A stretch of 64,000 nt of DNA from CAIZGX01 sp964385405. Lineage in GTDB: Bacteria; Bacteroidota; Bacteroidia; Flavobacteriales_D; Sanyastnellaceae. The notes under the pieces were generated by a model that saw nothing but the letters and a program-made list of their open reading frames with translations, was not told the DNA's origin and ran no database searches. Location: positions 1-64,000 of the forward strand of contig CAYLOT010000010.1 in the NCBI GenBank assembly GCA_964385405.1, read 5' to 3'. The position numbers and the translations under genes are program-made. This document shows positions 34,242 to 42,732 of this stretch, piece by piece; position 1 is the stretch's first letter; each line of letters opens with the position of its first letter.

Positions 34242-34330
34242 ATCATCCGCTCCGCGGTCATCATCGAAGGTGTCATCACACTAAGTGTGTCATCCTTCGC
34301 AGAAGGTAATCACAACGAAGTTGTGTCATC
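34242..34330. repeat. GTCATC mini-hairpin array 2
   Basis: Linkers at 34242 (ATCATC), 34257, 34272, 34289, 34306 (GTAATC) and 34325 alternate with inverted repeats CGCTCCGCG, ATCGAAGGT, ACACTAAGTGT, CTTCGCAGAAG and ACAACGAAGTTGT. The array fills the convergent spacer after the sugar transferase. Its last 21 bases form the 3' end of the class III aminotransferase gene and encode the residues DDTTSL. Confidence 0.82.
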
Positions 34331-35506
34331 CATGGACTTTAAAATAATGGCAACACCTTTTTCAGCTTCCTCCATGGTAATCGTCAACGGCGGCGCAATA
34401 CGGAAACTCCACGGGCAAGACAAGAACCAAAAACTCAAGAGTCCATTTCTTAAATTTTCTTCCACCACTTGCTGAACCACTTCAGCACTCTCCATGTCAA
34501 TGGCGAAGAACAATCCCTTTCTTCGAATTTCGATGACACGCTCATGCGCGGATAATTTCTCTTCAATGAATTGTCCAATTTGCTCGGCGTGATCCAATAA
34601 TTTTTCGTCTTGAATTTGTTCGAGGAAGGCATGCGCTGCTGCGCAAGCAACCGGATGACCAGCAAAGGTGCTTATGTGTCCGAGAAACGGATTGTGTGAA
34701 AGCTCGCGCATGTTTTCTCGCGAGGAAACCAAGCAACCGATGGGCATTCCTCCGCCCAATGCTTTTCCGAGCGTAATGGCGTGAGGAACCACGCCGAAGT
34801 GTTCGAACGCGAACACTTTTCCGGTGCGCCCCATGCCGCATTGAATTTCATCGAACACGAGCAGCGCACCTACTTCTTCGCATTTCTTCTTCAAGGCATG
34901 CAAATACAGTTCATTAGGAATACGCACGCCTGCGTCTCCTTGAATGGTTTCAAGAATAACACCCGCAGTTTTTTCTGTTATGAAATCGAGGTCTTCCCAG
35001 TTGTTCAATCGAATGAAGTGCACACCGGGCATAAGCGGTCGGAAGTTTTGCTTTTTCACTTCATTCGCACTAATGGCCATTGAGCCCGTTGTGCTTCCGT
35101 GATAAGACCCCACGAACGAAACAATTTCTTTTCTTCCGGTTACGCGCTTCACCAGCTTAATGGCCGCTTCATTTGCTTCCGTTCCGCTGTTCACGAAGTA
35201 GCAGCAGTTCAATTCGGAAGGAAGCAGTTTCAACAAACTATTAGCCGCTTTGTCTTGCGCCTCTTGAATAAATTCACCATACACCATCGTGTGCAAGTGC
35301 TTATCTACCTGCGCATGTATGGCTTCGCGAATGCGTGCGTTTCCATGCCCGAGATTACTCACACCAACACCACTCACAAAATCCATAATCCGCGAACCAT
35401 CTTTCTTATACACATACAATCCCTCTGCACGCTCCACCTCAATTCCCAATGGAAACGGCGTCGTCTGCGCTAACCCCTTCTCAAAAAAAATATTCGATTC
35501 ACTCAT
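34310..35506 (-). CDS. Class III PLP-dependent aminotransferase
   Basis: 398 residues of the acetylornithine/ornithine/GABA aminotransferase group. Visible are FVSGVGVSNLGHGN, YFVNSGTEANEAAIKL, VSFVGSYHGSTTGSM, VFDEIQCGMGRTGK and the PLP Lys in TLGKALGGGMPIG. It transfers an omega-amino group in amino-acid metabolism; the precise substrate cannot be read from the sequence. The final residues DDTTSL come from a repeat unit, so the stop codon may have been acquired when the repeat moved in or spread. Confidence 0.9.
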   Translation of the reverse strand: MSESNIFFEKGLAQTTPFPLGIEVERAEGLYVYKKDGSRIMDFVSGVGVSNLGHGNARIREAIHAQVDKHLHTMVYGEFIQEAQDKAANSLLKLLPSELNCCYFVNSGTEANEAAIKLVKRVTGRKEIVSFVGSYHGSTTGSMAISANEVKKQNFRPLMPGVHFIRLNNWEDLDFITEKTAGVILETIQGDAGVRIPNELYLHALKKKCEEVGALLVFDEIQCGMGRTGKVFAFEHFGVVPHAITLGKALGGGMPIGCLVSSRENMRELSHNPFLGHISTFAGHPVACAAAHAFLEQIQDEKLLDHAEQIGQFIEEKLSAHERVIEIRRKGLFFAIDMESAEVVQQVVEENLRNGLLSFWFLSCPWSFRIAPPLTITMEEAEKGVAIILKSMDDTTSL

Positions 35507-35510
35507 ATTT

Positions 35511-35586
35511 TATCTTCCCTTTTCTTATCCTTTCTTAACTTCTCTAACCTTCGTTCGTAGAACCCTCGTTCACCGAACCCTCGTTG
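35511..35586. repeat. Mixed tandem repeat in the upstream region of the aminotransferase gene
   Basis: Three 12-base units AACC(C/T)TCGTT with flanking bases, at 35545, 35560 and 35575, are separated by 3 bases (period 15) and each can form a GAAC/GTTC mini-hairpin. They continue into a pyrimidine-rich part (35511-35550) whose reverse complement closely resembles the purine repeat at 21693-21752. The block fills the 80-base gap between two genes on the same strand. Confidence 0.65.
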
Positions 35587-38523
35587 TTATTCAATAACAA
35601 TCTCGTCCAAAAAGATCCACGGCTTCCCACCAACACCCAAATGCCATTCAGGAATTTTATCAAAGGCCGGAAGGGCAACACATTTCACATACTTCACTGC
35701 ACTCACATCGCCTTTGTAATTTTTGTCGAAGGTGGCAGTGTATTCATGAACCTGCGGACCTTCAACACGTTGCTGCGCTGTGAAGTCTTCCGAATAAACT
35801 TCGTCGTAGGACTTTCCATCATTACTCACATAGAATTTCACATTAGAAGGGAACCAGATCCACGGACGAATGTCTTGATAAGCAGATAGTGAAAGCTTTT
35901 TGATGTTGGTCGGATTTTTCAATTCAATCACGCATTCCATTTTACCGTTGTATCCTTGCCATACACCTGTTCTGAAATCGAGCTTACCACGAATGCCGTC
36001 TATGAGTGCATCATTCCCGCCAGCAGTATATTGCGCGTCGTAGTTACCCACTTCCTTCATCACTAAATTTCCTGATCGCTTGTAGAAAGTGGCTTCAATC
36101 CATGGACTTTCAATTTCGTCGCCATAGCTAGAAATTCCTTTTACTTTCACCGTGCAAGTCTTGGTTACCTTGAATGGAGCGGTGTAGGTGAATTCTTTCG
36201 CTTTAGCATTTCCTTCTTCCAGAATTAGAACTTGAAGTTTCGCATTCTTATTCAAACAAGAAATGGAAATCATTTGCTCACCCACGAATGCGCGATTGGG
36301 CGCGGAGATGATTGGTGCGGGGACAATGTTTTTTTCTTGATAAATACCCATTGGGTAAGGGGCAGGTTCACCCTGACTGCGAATATCATAATTCGACATA
36401 GGGATATATTCATAATCTTGCCACCAACCGGTATAGTCGGCAGGACAAATCGGATAAGTATTCCAAGCGCTTACAACATACCAAGCCGACATTTGTCCGC
36501 AGTCTTCGTTTCCGCAAAGACCATCGGGAGTGGGAGAGTAGAGGGTCTTCATAATGCTATCGCGATACATATGCAGCTTATCACGATTCACATATGCATA
36601 CAAATATGCCATGTGATGACTCGGCTCGTTACCGTGCGCATATTGTCCAATGAGTCCTGTAATATCAGCTTGTTCTCTTCCGGTAGTTTGGGTTGGAGCG
36701 TTGAAGAGTTTATCCAATTCTGCTTCGAATCCTTTCTTTCCACCCATCAATTCCATCAACTCAGGAATCGCGTGTGGCGCGAAGAATCGATACTGCCATG
36801 CGTTTGCTTCAGTATAATGGAAGTTCACTTGATACGGATCGAATGGTGTTGCGAATCCGCCATTCACACGAGCACGCATGAATTTCGTTTCTGGATCGAA
36901 AACGTTTTTCCAGTTCTGAGAACGAATGGCATATTGTTGCGCAACCGCTTTGTCTCCGATCATTTCAGCATAACGAGAAATGCAGAAATCGTCGTAAGCA
37001 AACTCTAACGTCTTGCTCACGCTTTCACTGAACTCATCACCAGGAACGTAGCCCAATTTAACGTAGGCTTTCTTTTCATCCTGAGGACCATTACTCGTCG
37101 CAATCATGGCTTCCAACATTTTCAATTCGTCTTCACGATTTTTGAAACGAATACCTTGTTGGTAGGCTTCAGCTACAACAGGAACGCTGTGATACCCAAT
37201 CATGCAGTAGGTCTCATTGCCGGCCAATTCCCATACAGGAAGTTCACCTCGCTCTTTATACATTTCAAGGAAGGTCTTCATCCAATCTTCTGTGCGTTCT
37301 GGTTCGAGTTTGCACATCATAGGATGGTAAGCACGGAAGGTATCCCAGAGTGAAAACACCGTGTAGCGGGTATATCCTTCAGCTTTGTGAATCTTATTGT
37401 CCATGCCTCTGTATCTTCCATCTACATCGCTCCACACATTTGGAACCGTATAACAGTGATACAAGGAAGTGCGGTAATTTTCAAGTCCTTGTCCGGATGG
37501 AAATAGCAATGGTGCAGGTGCTTTTTCAAAAACTTTCTGCCACTCTTCTTCAACTTTTTGTTTGTTGTATCGGAAGTCTGCCTTTGGCATTTCAGCATAT
37601 AAATTTCTCTTCGCGCCTTCCTCATCTACCCCCGAAATACCTACACGAATGGTTAATACATTTTTTTCGGTTGGAGGGAAGAGAAACTGAAACGCTTGAA
37701 TCATTTCATATTCAATTTTGGTTTCCCCTTTCTCATTCACCGACTTGCTGCGTTGCATAAGTTGATCGTTCGCAACAAAAGGTTGAGAGAACACCGCATA
37801 GAAATAAGTGTGTTGTTCTGTTGCCCAAGCCTCAGAAACACGGTATCCGCTAATCGCAGTATCCCCGTATAAATGCAAGTCGTAATACAACAACTTATCG
37901 CGATGCATGAAATCTAAAAACAACAAACACGAATCTCCAGGTTGCATTTTGTATTCGTGCATGCCCGCATGGGTAGAGGCTGTCATGCGAGCGTCAATGC
38001 CATAGTCGCTTAATCGAACACCATAAAATCCTGGACTTCCAACCTCCATGTTGTGTGCAAATCGCGAGGCAATGGCATCGCGCCAAAGTGGTTTTTCTTT
38101 CGTGTGTCCGTTCGTTGGCATGAACAAAATATCTCCATAATCGGAAACCCCTGTGCCTTGCAAATGCGTGTGAGTGAACCCATAAATAATGCTGTCGCTG
38201 TAATGGTAACCGCCGCAACCGTCCCAACCGTCGAGACGAGTATCCGGACTCAATTGCACCATTCCGAAAGGAGCAGTTGCTCCAGGAAACGTATGTCCAT
38301 GTCCGCCCGTTCCCGTGAAAACATTTACACTGAATTTTTTAGATGCCCCTTGGTTTACAGAAACTTCATTTACCTGAACCGAATGACTGTTCGGCTTTGA
38401 AGTTTGAGGTGCAACATCATACACTTCAGCATTTTCATTTGGTGGAAGGTGCGCTATGACGCACGAGCCAAGTGTTAGGCTGGAAAGAAAAAATGCGGAG
38501 AGGTAGAAATGTATTTTTTTCAT
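35587..38523 (-). CDS. GH92 alpha-mannosidase lipoprotein
   Basis: 978 residues. MKKIHFYLSAFFLSSLTLGSC is a lipoprotein signal. The GH92 domain, a calcium-dependent exo-alpha-mannosidase fold, is recognised by NVFTGTGGHGHTFPGATAPFG, LWDTFRAYHPM, GNEDCGQMSAWYV and a late Pro/Tyr-rich segment. The C-terminal 250 residues hold a chitobiase-like and an F5/8-type (discoidin) carbohydrate-binding domain. It would trim mannose from glycans such as algal or fungal mannans or N-glycans at the cell surface. The frame opens at 38547 but the lipoprotein start at 38523 is natural; it overlaps the upstream gene by 4 bases. Confidence 0.92.
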   Translation of the reverse strand: MKKIHFYLSAFFLSSLTLGSCVIAHLPPNENAEVYDVAPQTSKPNSHSVQVNEVSVNQGASKKFSVNVFTGTGGHGHTFPGATAPFGMVQLSPDTRLDGWDGCGGYHYSDSIIYGFTHTHLQGTGVSDYGDILFMPTNGHTKEKPLWRDAIASRFAHNMEVGSPGFYGVRLSDYGIDARMTASTHAGMHEYKMQPGDSCLLFLDFMHRDKLLYYDLHLYGDTAISGYRVSEAWATEQHTYFYAVFSQPFVANDQLMQRSKSVNEKGETKIEYEMIQAFQFLFPPTEKNVLTIRVGISGVDEEGAKRNLYAEMPKADFRYNKQKVEEEWQKVFEKAPAPLLFPSGQGLENYRTSLYHCYTVPNVWSDVDGRYRGMDNKIHKAEGYTRYTVFSLWDTFRAYHPMMCKLEPERTEDWMKTFLEMYKERGELPVWELAGNETYCMIGYHSVPVVAEAYQQGIRFKNREDELKMLEAMIATSNGPQDEKKAYVKLGYVPGDEFSESVSKTLEFAYDDFCISRYAEMIGDKAVAQQYAIRSQNWKNVFDPETKFMRARVNGGFATPFDPYQVNFHYTEANAWQYRFFAPHAIPELMELMGGKKGFEAELDKLFNAPTQTTGREQADITGLIGQYAHGNEPSHHMAYLYAYVNRDKLHMYRDSIMKTLYSPTPDGLCGNEDCGQMSAWYVVSAWNTYPICPADYTGWWQDYEYIPMSNYDIRSQGEPAPYPMGIYQEKNIVPAPIISAPNRAFVGEQMISISCLNKNAKLQVLILEEGNAKAKEFTYTAPFKVTKTCTVKVKGISSYGDEIESPWIEATFYKRSGNLVMKEVGNYDAQYTAGGNDALIDGIRGKLDFRTGVWQGYNGKMECVIELKNPTNIKKLSLSAYQDIRPWIWFPSNVKFYVSNDGKSYDEVYSEDFTAQQRVEGPQVHEYTATFDKNYKGDVSAVKYVKCVALPAFDKIPEWHLGVGGKPWIFLDEIVIE

Positions 38524-38987
38524 GGTGCAGGAGTCGGTGAAACGCAAACTGGACAGTTCATTCGGTCGTGAACGCCGAAATGAAGTACTTGCGGTTTGGC
38601 TATTTTGATTTGATTTAAATAAATTTCTTTTTGTTCAGCGGTAAGCAAGAGTTCGACATTCAAGTCTCTTTCGTCACGAAGTTGCTTAATGAATTCAGAT
38701 CTTGCGTTGAGGTCTTTTAAGCGTTCTTCTTCATTGATTGAAGTTTCTTCCGCTAAGGTGTTCATGATTTCTTTTTGCTCTTGAATCAATAAATGGTAAT
38801 GAATGAAGATTCGCGGAATTAATTCGTTTTGTTTTTCGCTCAGGCTTAATTTTTCTTTCATCGATTTTATTCTCGCTTGATCTTGCGCCGTAAGAATGGT
38901 TAAATCGAGCGAATCTAAAGCAGGGGTTTGAGACCAACTGACAAAGACACCGCAAATCAGCGCTAACGTAAGAATGAAACGAATCAT
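38520..38987 (-). CDS. Small exported helical protein, unknown function
   Basis: 155 residues with signal peptide MIRFILTLALICGVFVSWS. The mature part is strongly helical and charged (ARIKSMKEKLSLSEKQNELI, EERLKDLNARSEFIKQLRDE), like the periplasmic metal-stress CpxP/Spy type of chaperone by general look only. The C-terminus has MNCPVCVSP, a CxxC that might bind metal or haem. Translationally coupled to the GH92 gene. Confidence 0.6.
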   Translation of the reverse strand: MIRFILTLALICGVFVSWSQTPALDSLDLTILTAQDQARIKSMKEKLSLSEKQNELIPRIFIHYHLLIQEQKEIMNTLAEETSINEEERLKDLNARSEFIKQLRDERDLNVELLLTAEQKEIYLNQIKIAKPQVLHFGVHDRMNCPVCVSPTPAP

Positions 38988-38991
38988 ATTT

Positions 38992-38999
38992 CAAAAATA
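38992..38999 (-). promoter_or_regulatory. -7 box (TATTTTTG), probable leaderless start
   Basis: On the minus strand TATTTTTG ends 4 bases before the ATG at 38987, a full match to TAnnTTTG. It is divergent from the riboswitch promoter 20 bases away. Confidence 0.5.
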
Positions 39000-39019
39000 G
39001 GACAGAAGCAAAGATGTAC

Positions 39020-39027
39020 TACATTTG
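39020..39027 (+). promoter_or_regulatory. -7 box of the cobalamin riboswitch transcript
   Basis: TACATTTG matches TAnnTTTG and lies 5 bases before the first paired base of the riboswitch at 39033, where transcription should start. No clear TTG at -33. Confidence 0.55.
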
Positions 39028-39032
39028 CATTG

Positions 39033-39203
39033 CATTTGGTCAATGAAGAAGTTCATTGTGAAAAGGGAATCGCGCGAAAATCGCGAACTGTGCCCGCAGC
39101 TGTTAAGCTCTTATTCGAAAGAATAAAAACGATTGCCACTCATAGCCACTGTGAAAACGGGAAGGCGCGCAACCGAGAGATAAGTCAGAAGACCTGCCAA
39201 GTG
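39033..39203 (+). ncRNA. Cobalamin riboswitch aptamer
   Basis: CATTTGG (39033-39039) pairs with CCAAGTG (39197-39203) as the closing P1 stem. Between them are the conserved parts of the adenosylcobalamin riboswitch: GTGAAAAGGGAAT, the CGCG/CGCG P3 stem, CTGTGCCCGCAGCTGT, GCCACT with AGCCACTGTGAAAACGGGAAGGCG split over two arms, and the B12 box AGTCAGAAGACCTGCC (39183-39198). It would lower expression of the uptake genes when cobalamin is plentiful. Confidence 0.95.
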
Positions 39204-39209
39204 TATTAA

Positions 39210-39242
39210 CCCCATCATCGCTCGGGGCCAAGCGAGAAAAGG
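39210..39242 (+). promoter_or_regulatory. Riboswitch expression platform (RBS sequestering)
   Basis: CCCC (39210-39213) can pair with GGGG (39224-39227), and TCGCT (39218-39222) with AGCGA (39231-39235); the two pairings interleave. They sit directly before AAAGG (39238-39242), the ribosome-binding site. No U-tract follows, so control of translation is more likely than of termination. Confidence 0.5.
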
Positions 39243-39245
39243 ACT

Positions 39246-41147
39246 ATGAAGAAAAAACTTTGTGCTGCCTTATTGTTGTTTGTGCCTTTTGTTTTGCTAG
39301 CGCAAGACTCACTGCCGCATGTTTCCATAATGCCTTTGGAAATTATCTCTGAACGCAGCCTTAAAGCAGATGAACTGCATGCCGTAGATTCTACACTTCT
39401 GCTCCGTTCATCGTCTTTAGATATCGCGGCTACATTGCAGCGTTCAGGTATTGGAATGGTTAACAGTTATGGAGCTCCTGGATCCATCGCGTCTTTCCGA
39501 TTAGGCGGAATGAGTTCAAATTACGTTACCGTAGAATTAAATGGCGCAGTGCTGAATTCACCAACGTTGGGAATGGCGGACCTTTCTCTTATCCCCTCTT
39601 TTTTCATTCAATCGGCTTCTCTAGGAGAAAGGAATTTCAGTGGATTTCAGCGTAACGTTGGTATTGCGGCAACCCTACGTTTAGAGTCGAGCACGGCCTC
39701 TAGGAACGAAGTCTCATTCGAAAGCACAGTGACCTCCTTGCAGAATGTTTTTTACGGGATGTCTGTTTCTAGGAAATTTGACCGTGTCAAGTTAAACATT
39801 CGCGCCTTTCAATCTCGCAACGAAAACAATTTTAGCTACCGAGATATTCATCAATGGGAAGCACCAATTGTTCTTCAAACCAACAACAACAATATTTCGC
39901 AAGGTATACAGAGCAATCTCGTTTATGCCGGAAAGAAAAGAACGCATTACTTCAACGCTATGGCAGTTAATAGATATGCGTTGCTTCCAACTGTAATGGG
40001 CGGAGTAGGTGGCACGAACGCCAATCAAAGAGATGATTTGTTTCAGTCGACTTTTTATTGTGAAGGAAAACGCAAAGATGTTTTTTCATTCATTCATGTT
40101 CAGTCGAAGCAGGGAGTTTCGGTTATTCTTTCTAATCAGGAATATTCGAGCCATGTGGTTGCAAGTCAAATTCAAACAAGTCAGGTCAATGCGTTTGTAA
40201 ATGGTTCGATTCAAATGCGCAGAGCCTTGTTTCAATTGAATCCCACGGTTGGTTTAACCTCTCTGCAATACAGAGATTGGAATGAAGAAGTGAATTGGAA
40301 AGGAGGTTCCATTTGGGCGTCTTACATTCAAGGTTTAGCCAAGGGAAAGTTCAAATTGGTGTCATGGATTAAACCAGAATGGCGCTCAGATCGCCGTCCA
40401 ATTGTTAGTGGTGAAGTCGGATTGGAACTTCCATTTAAATTAAGAAAAGTAAGTTCTCAATTTTCATTTTCAGGAAGTGTGAAATCTCGAATGCCTTCCG
40501 CTAATGATTTGTATTGGGTACAAGGAGGAAATCCAGAACTAAATTCTGAAAAAGCGAAGTGGATTCAATTCAAATGGGACAATAAGATCGATTTCGAAGT
40601 GAGAAAAGCAATTCAATTTCAAATAAATGCGAAGGCAGGAAATGTCGAGAATTGGATTCAGTGGTTGCCCTTGCCAGAGGATATCTGGTTGGCAAGCAAT
40701 TTTAAGTCCGTTTCAATGAAACAAATTGAAGCAGTATCAACCTTAAAACTGCCTGTTGCTAAAGACGATATTCTCTTTTCTGTTCGAACGGAATTCACTC
40801 GAACAACAGCCTCTAATATTGGAAGTCCAGGAGTTTTTAATATTGTGTATACCCCTTGGGTTCGCGCTTCGGCTAATGTCCAATACACGCACAACAGTTG
40901 GTCATTCATGTTTTCGAATTCATTTGTTTCTAAACGGTATACCGATGAGGGAAATACAGACTTTTATGCATTGCCGTATTTCAACCTATTTGATTTTTGT
41001 TTGAATAGAGATTGGCAATTAAAGGAGAACTCATTTACCACGCAGTTTGAAGTTCAAAATGTTTTCAATGCCGAATATCAATGGATTCGAGGGTACGCAA
41101 TGCCTGGAAGAGTCTTTTCAATAAGTCTTAAATTTTTAATTCACTAA
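39246..41147 (+). CDS. btuB: TonB-dependent cobalamin receptor, BtuB-like
   Basis: 633 residues. Signal peptide MKKKLCAALLLFVPFVLLA, a plug domain (ATLQRSGIGMVNSYGAPGS, FRLGGMSSNYVTVELNGAVL) and a 22-strand-type barrel with a barrel-ending MPGRVFSISLKFLIH. It has no carboxypeptidase-regulatory domain, as in classical BtuB. The assignment rests on the riboswitch immediately upstream and on the BtuG-like gene 15 bases downstream; by sequence alone I would call it a TonB receptor. Confidence 0.85.
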   Translation: MKKKLCAALLLFVPFVLLAQDSLPHVSIMPLEIISERSLKADELHAVDSTLLLRSSSLDIAATLQRSGIGMVNSYGAPGSIASFRLGGMSSNYVTVELNGAVLNSPTLGMADLSLIPSFFIQSASLGERNFSGFQRNVGIAATLRLESSTASRNEVSFESTVTSLQNVFYGMSVSRKFDRVKLNIRAFQSRNENNFSYRDIHQWEAPIVLQTNNNNISQGIQSNLVYAGKKRTHYFNAMAVNRYALLPTVMGGVGGTNANQRDDLFQSTFYCEGKRKDVFSFIHVQSKQGVSVILSNQEYSSHVVASQIQTSQVNAFVNGSIQMRRALFQLNPTVGLTSLQYRDWNEEVNWKGGSIWASYIQGLAKGKFKLVSWIKPEWRSDRRPIVSGEVGLELPFKLRKVSSQFSFSGSVKSRMPSANDLYWVQGGNPELNSEKAKWIQFKWDNKIDFEVRKAIQFQINAKAGNVENWIQWLPLPEDIWLASNFKSVSMKQIEAVSTLKLPVAKDDILFSVRTEFTRTTASNIGSPGVFNIVYTPWVRASANVQYTHNSWSFMFSNSFVSKRYTDEGNTDFYALPYFNLFDFCLNRDWQLKENSFTTQFEVQNVFNAEYQWIRGYAMPGRVFSISLKFLIH

Positions 41148-41162
41148 CTAAATAAAAGAAAC

Positions 41163-42206
41163 ATGAAGTTTAAATTTTTATCTGTCGTTTTCTTATCTCT
41201 TGTCATGGTTTCATGTGACAAATGCAAAAATGATGAACCGAAAGTTGCCGATTATTCTAATGGTGCTTACATTATTAATGAAGGGTCATTTGGTAATTTA
41301 AATGGAAGTGTAACATGGACGCTGAACAATGTTGTTGTGTCTAATCCTTTCGCCGATGCAAATGGAACTGCTCTCGGAGATGTTATTTCGGACTTCGATA
41401 TCGTGAATGGTAAGTTCTACGCTGTTTCGAACTCAACGGCGAAGGTTATGGTTATGAATGCAACAACCTTCAAGGTTGAAGCAGAAATAACCGGATTCGG
41501 ATACCCCCGTTCGTTTCAATATGTTGGAAACGGATTAGCTGCTGTTACCGATGGCTCCCTAGATGGAACAGTGAAGTGGATAGATCTTGCAACAAATACA
41601 ATAACCGGATCAACGGCTGTTGGTTTGGGTCCTGAAGGTATGTGCGTATTCGGCGACAGACTGTATGTGTGTAACAGTGGGGGATGGGACATAGACAATA
41701 GAGTTTCTGTAATAGACATCCCCTCTCAATCTGTGCTTACCCATGTTCAAGTTGGAGACAGACCTGTCGAGATTCAAGCAGATGCGAACGGTTTGCTTTG
41801 GGTGTTGTGCAGTGGAGAAACACAATACGATGCAACTTGGACACAAATTATCGGGCACACGCCTGCTTCCTTAGCTCAATTAAATACAGTTGATAATTCT
41901 ATCTCTTTATACGAAATTGGAGTGTTAGGAGATCATCCGTTGCACATGTCGAAAGATGAAACGAGTCATAGAATTTATATATCGAATACGACACTGTTGT
42001 CTTTCGATATGCAAACAGCAGTCTTTACAGACTTCTTGACTCAGAGTTCAAATGGAGTGTCTGTTAATCCCATAACACATGAAGTTTGGGTGTGTAGTGA
42101 GACAAATTATGCATCACCTTCAACAGTGAAAGTTTACAGTTCAACAGGAACTTACATTAAAGAAGTAAATGCTGGTATTGCTGCTTGGAAAGTGGAATTC
42201 AACTAA
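41163..42206 (+). CDS. BtuG-like surface lipoprotein (YncE/DUF5074 beta-propeller)
   Basis: 347 residues. A lipoprotein signal (LSLVMVSC) is followed by repeated beta-propeller blades of the YncE/DUF5074 type: GAYIINEGSFGNLNGSV, KFYAVSNSTAKVMVMNA, LYVCNSGGWDIDNRVSVID, GDRPVEIQADANGLLWVLC and HEVWVCSETNY. In Bacteroides such a protein, BtuG, sits on BtuB and captures cobalamin very tightly at the cell surface. The position right after the riboswitch-controlled receptor supports the same role here. A strong terminator follows. Confidence 0.8.
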   Translation: MKFKFLSVVFLSLVMVSCDKCKNDEPKVADYSNGAYIINEGSFGNLNGSVTWTLNNVVVSNPFADANGTALGDVISDFDIVNGKFYAVSNSTAKVMVMNATTFKVEAEITGFGYPRSFQYVGNGLAAVTDGSLDGTVKWIDLATNTITGSTAVGLGPEGMCVFGDRLYVCNSGGWDIDNRVSVIDIPSQSVLTHVQVGDRPVEIQADANGLLWVLCSGETQYDATWTQIIGHTPASLAQLNTVDNSISLYEIGVLGDHPLHMSKDETSHRIYISNTTLLSFDMQTAVFTDFLTQSSNGVSVNPITHEVWVCSETNYASPSTVKVYSSTGTYIKEVNAGIAAWKVEFN

Positions 42207-42224
42207 AAGGAAAATGCAGGAAAT

Positions 42225-42253
42225 AAAAAAGCCGCTTCATGAAGCGGCTTTTT
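42225..42253. terminator. Bidirectional terminator
   Basis: AAAAAAGCCGCTTC-AT-GAAGCGGCTTTTT is a near-perfect palindrome with A and T tracts on the two sides, between convergent genes. Confidence 0.9.
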
Positions 42254-42271
42254 AGTTCGTATGAAATTAAA

Positions 42272-42616
42272 TTATTTCTGTTCAACGAAATTTCCATTTT
42301 GTTTTACAAGGTGAATGTGAGCAGCAGTTACTGTAAGATTCACGTTGTTGTTCGATTGACAAACAACTACTCCGCCGGTTGTGGTGCGCACAGTATATGA
42401 GATTCCAATTAAGGTTCTGTTCGCATCGAATTGAGGGGTGTATTGAAAATCTAAACCTTGTGCAATCATCTCATTACGCAATTGGAACAATTGCTCACGA
42501 GTTGTGCTTGTTGAAAGTGTTAGGTTCACTTCATTGCTTGAAACAATGTTTTGTGCCATAACTGTAGTGCCCAATGTAAGAGCTGCAGCAACTAAAAGAG
42601 AACGTAGAGTTTTCAT
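42272..42616 (-). CDS. Small secreted protein, unknown function
   Basis: 114 residues with signal peptide MKTLRSLLVAAALTLGTTVMA. The mature part, about 92 residues, is rich in Asn and Thr and appears beta-stranded (GISYTVRTTTGGVVVCQSN). No known domain. It stands alone, with its own upstream region of about 115 bases. Confidence 0.65.
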   Translation of the reverse strand: MKTLRSLLVAAALTLGTTVMAQNIVSSNEVNLTLSTSTTREQLFQLRNEMIAQGLDFQYTPQFDANRTLIGISYTVRTTTGGVVVCQSNNNVNLTVTAAHIHLVKQNGNFVEQK

Positions 42617-42732
42617 AGTTTTAAATCTTTACACAATTATACAAATAGTTTTTATTTATTGGTGAGTGAAATGAAAAATAATCCGTTCGATTTATGAACT
42701 ATTTTCGCCACTTATTTTAATCCTAACGAAAA

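Noticed and set aside
36232..37008. 258-codon open frame opposite the GH92 gene
   Set aside because: It has no recognisable domain or start context and lies wholly within the clear mannosidase frame, so it is a shadow.
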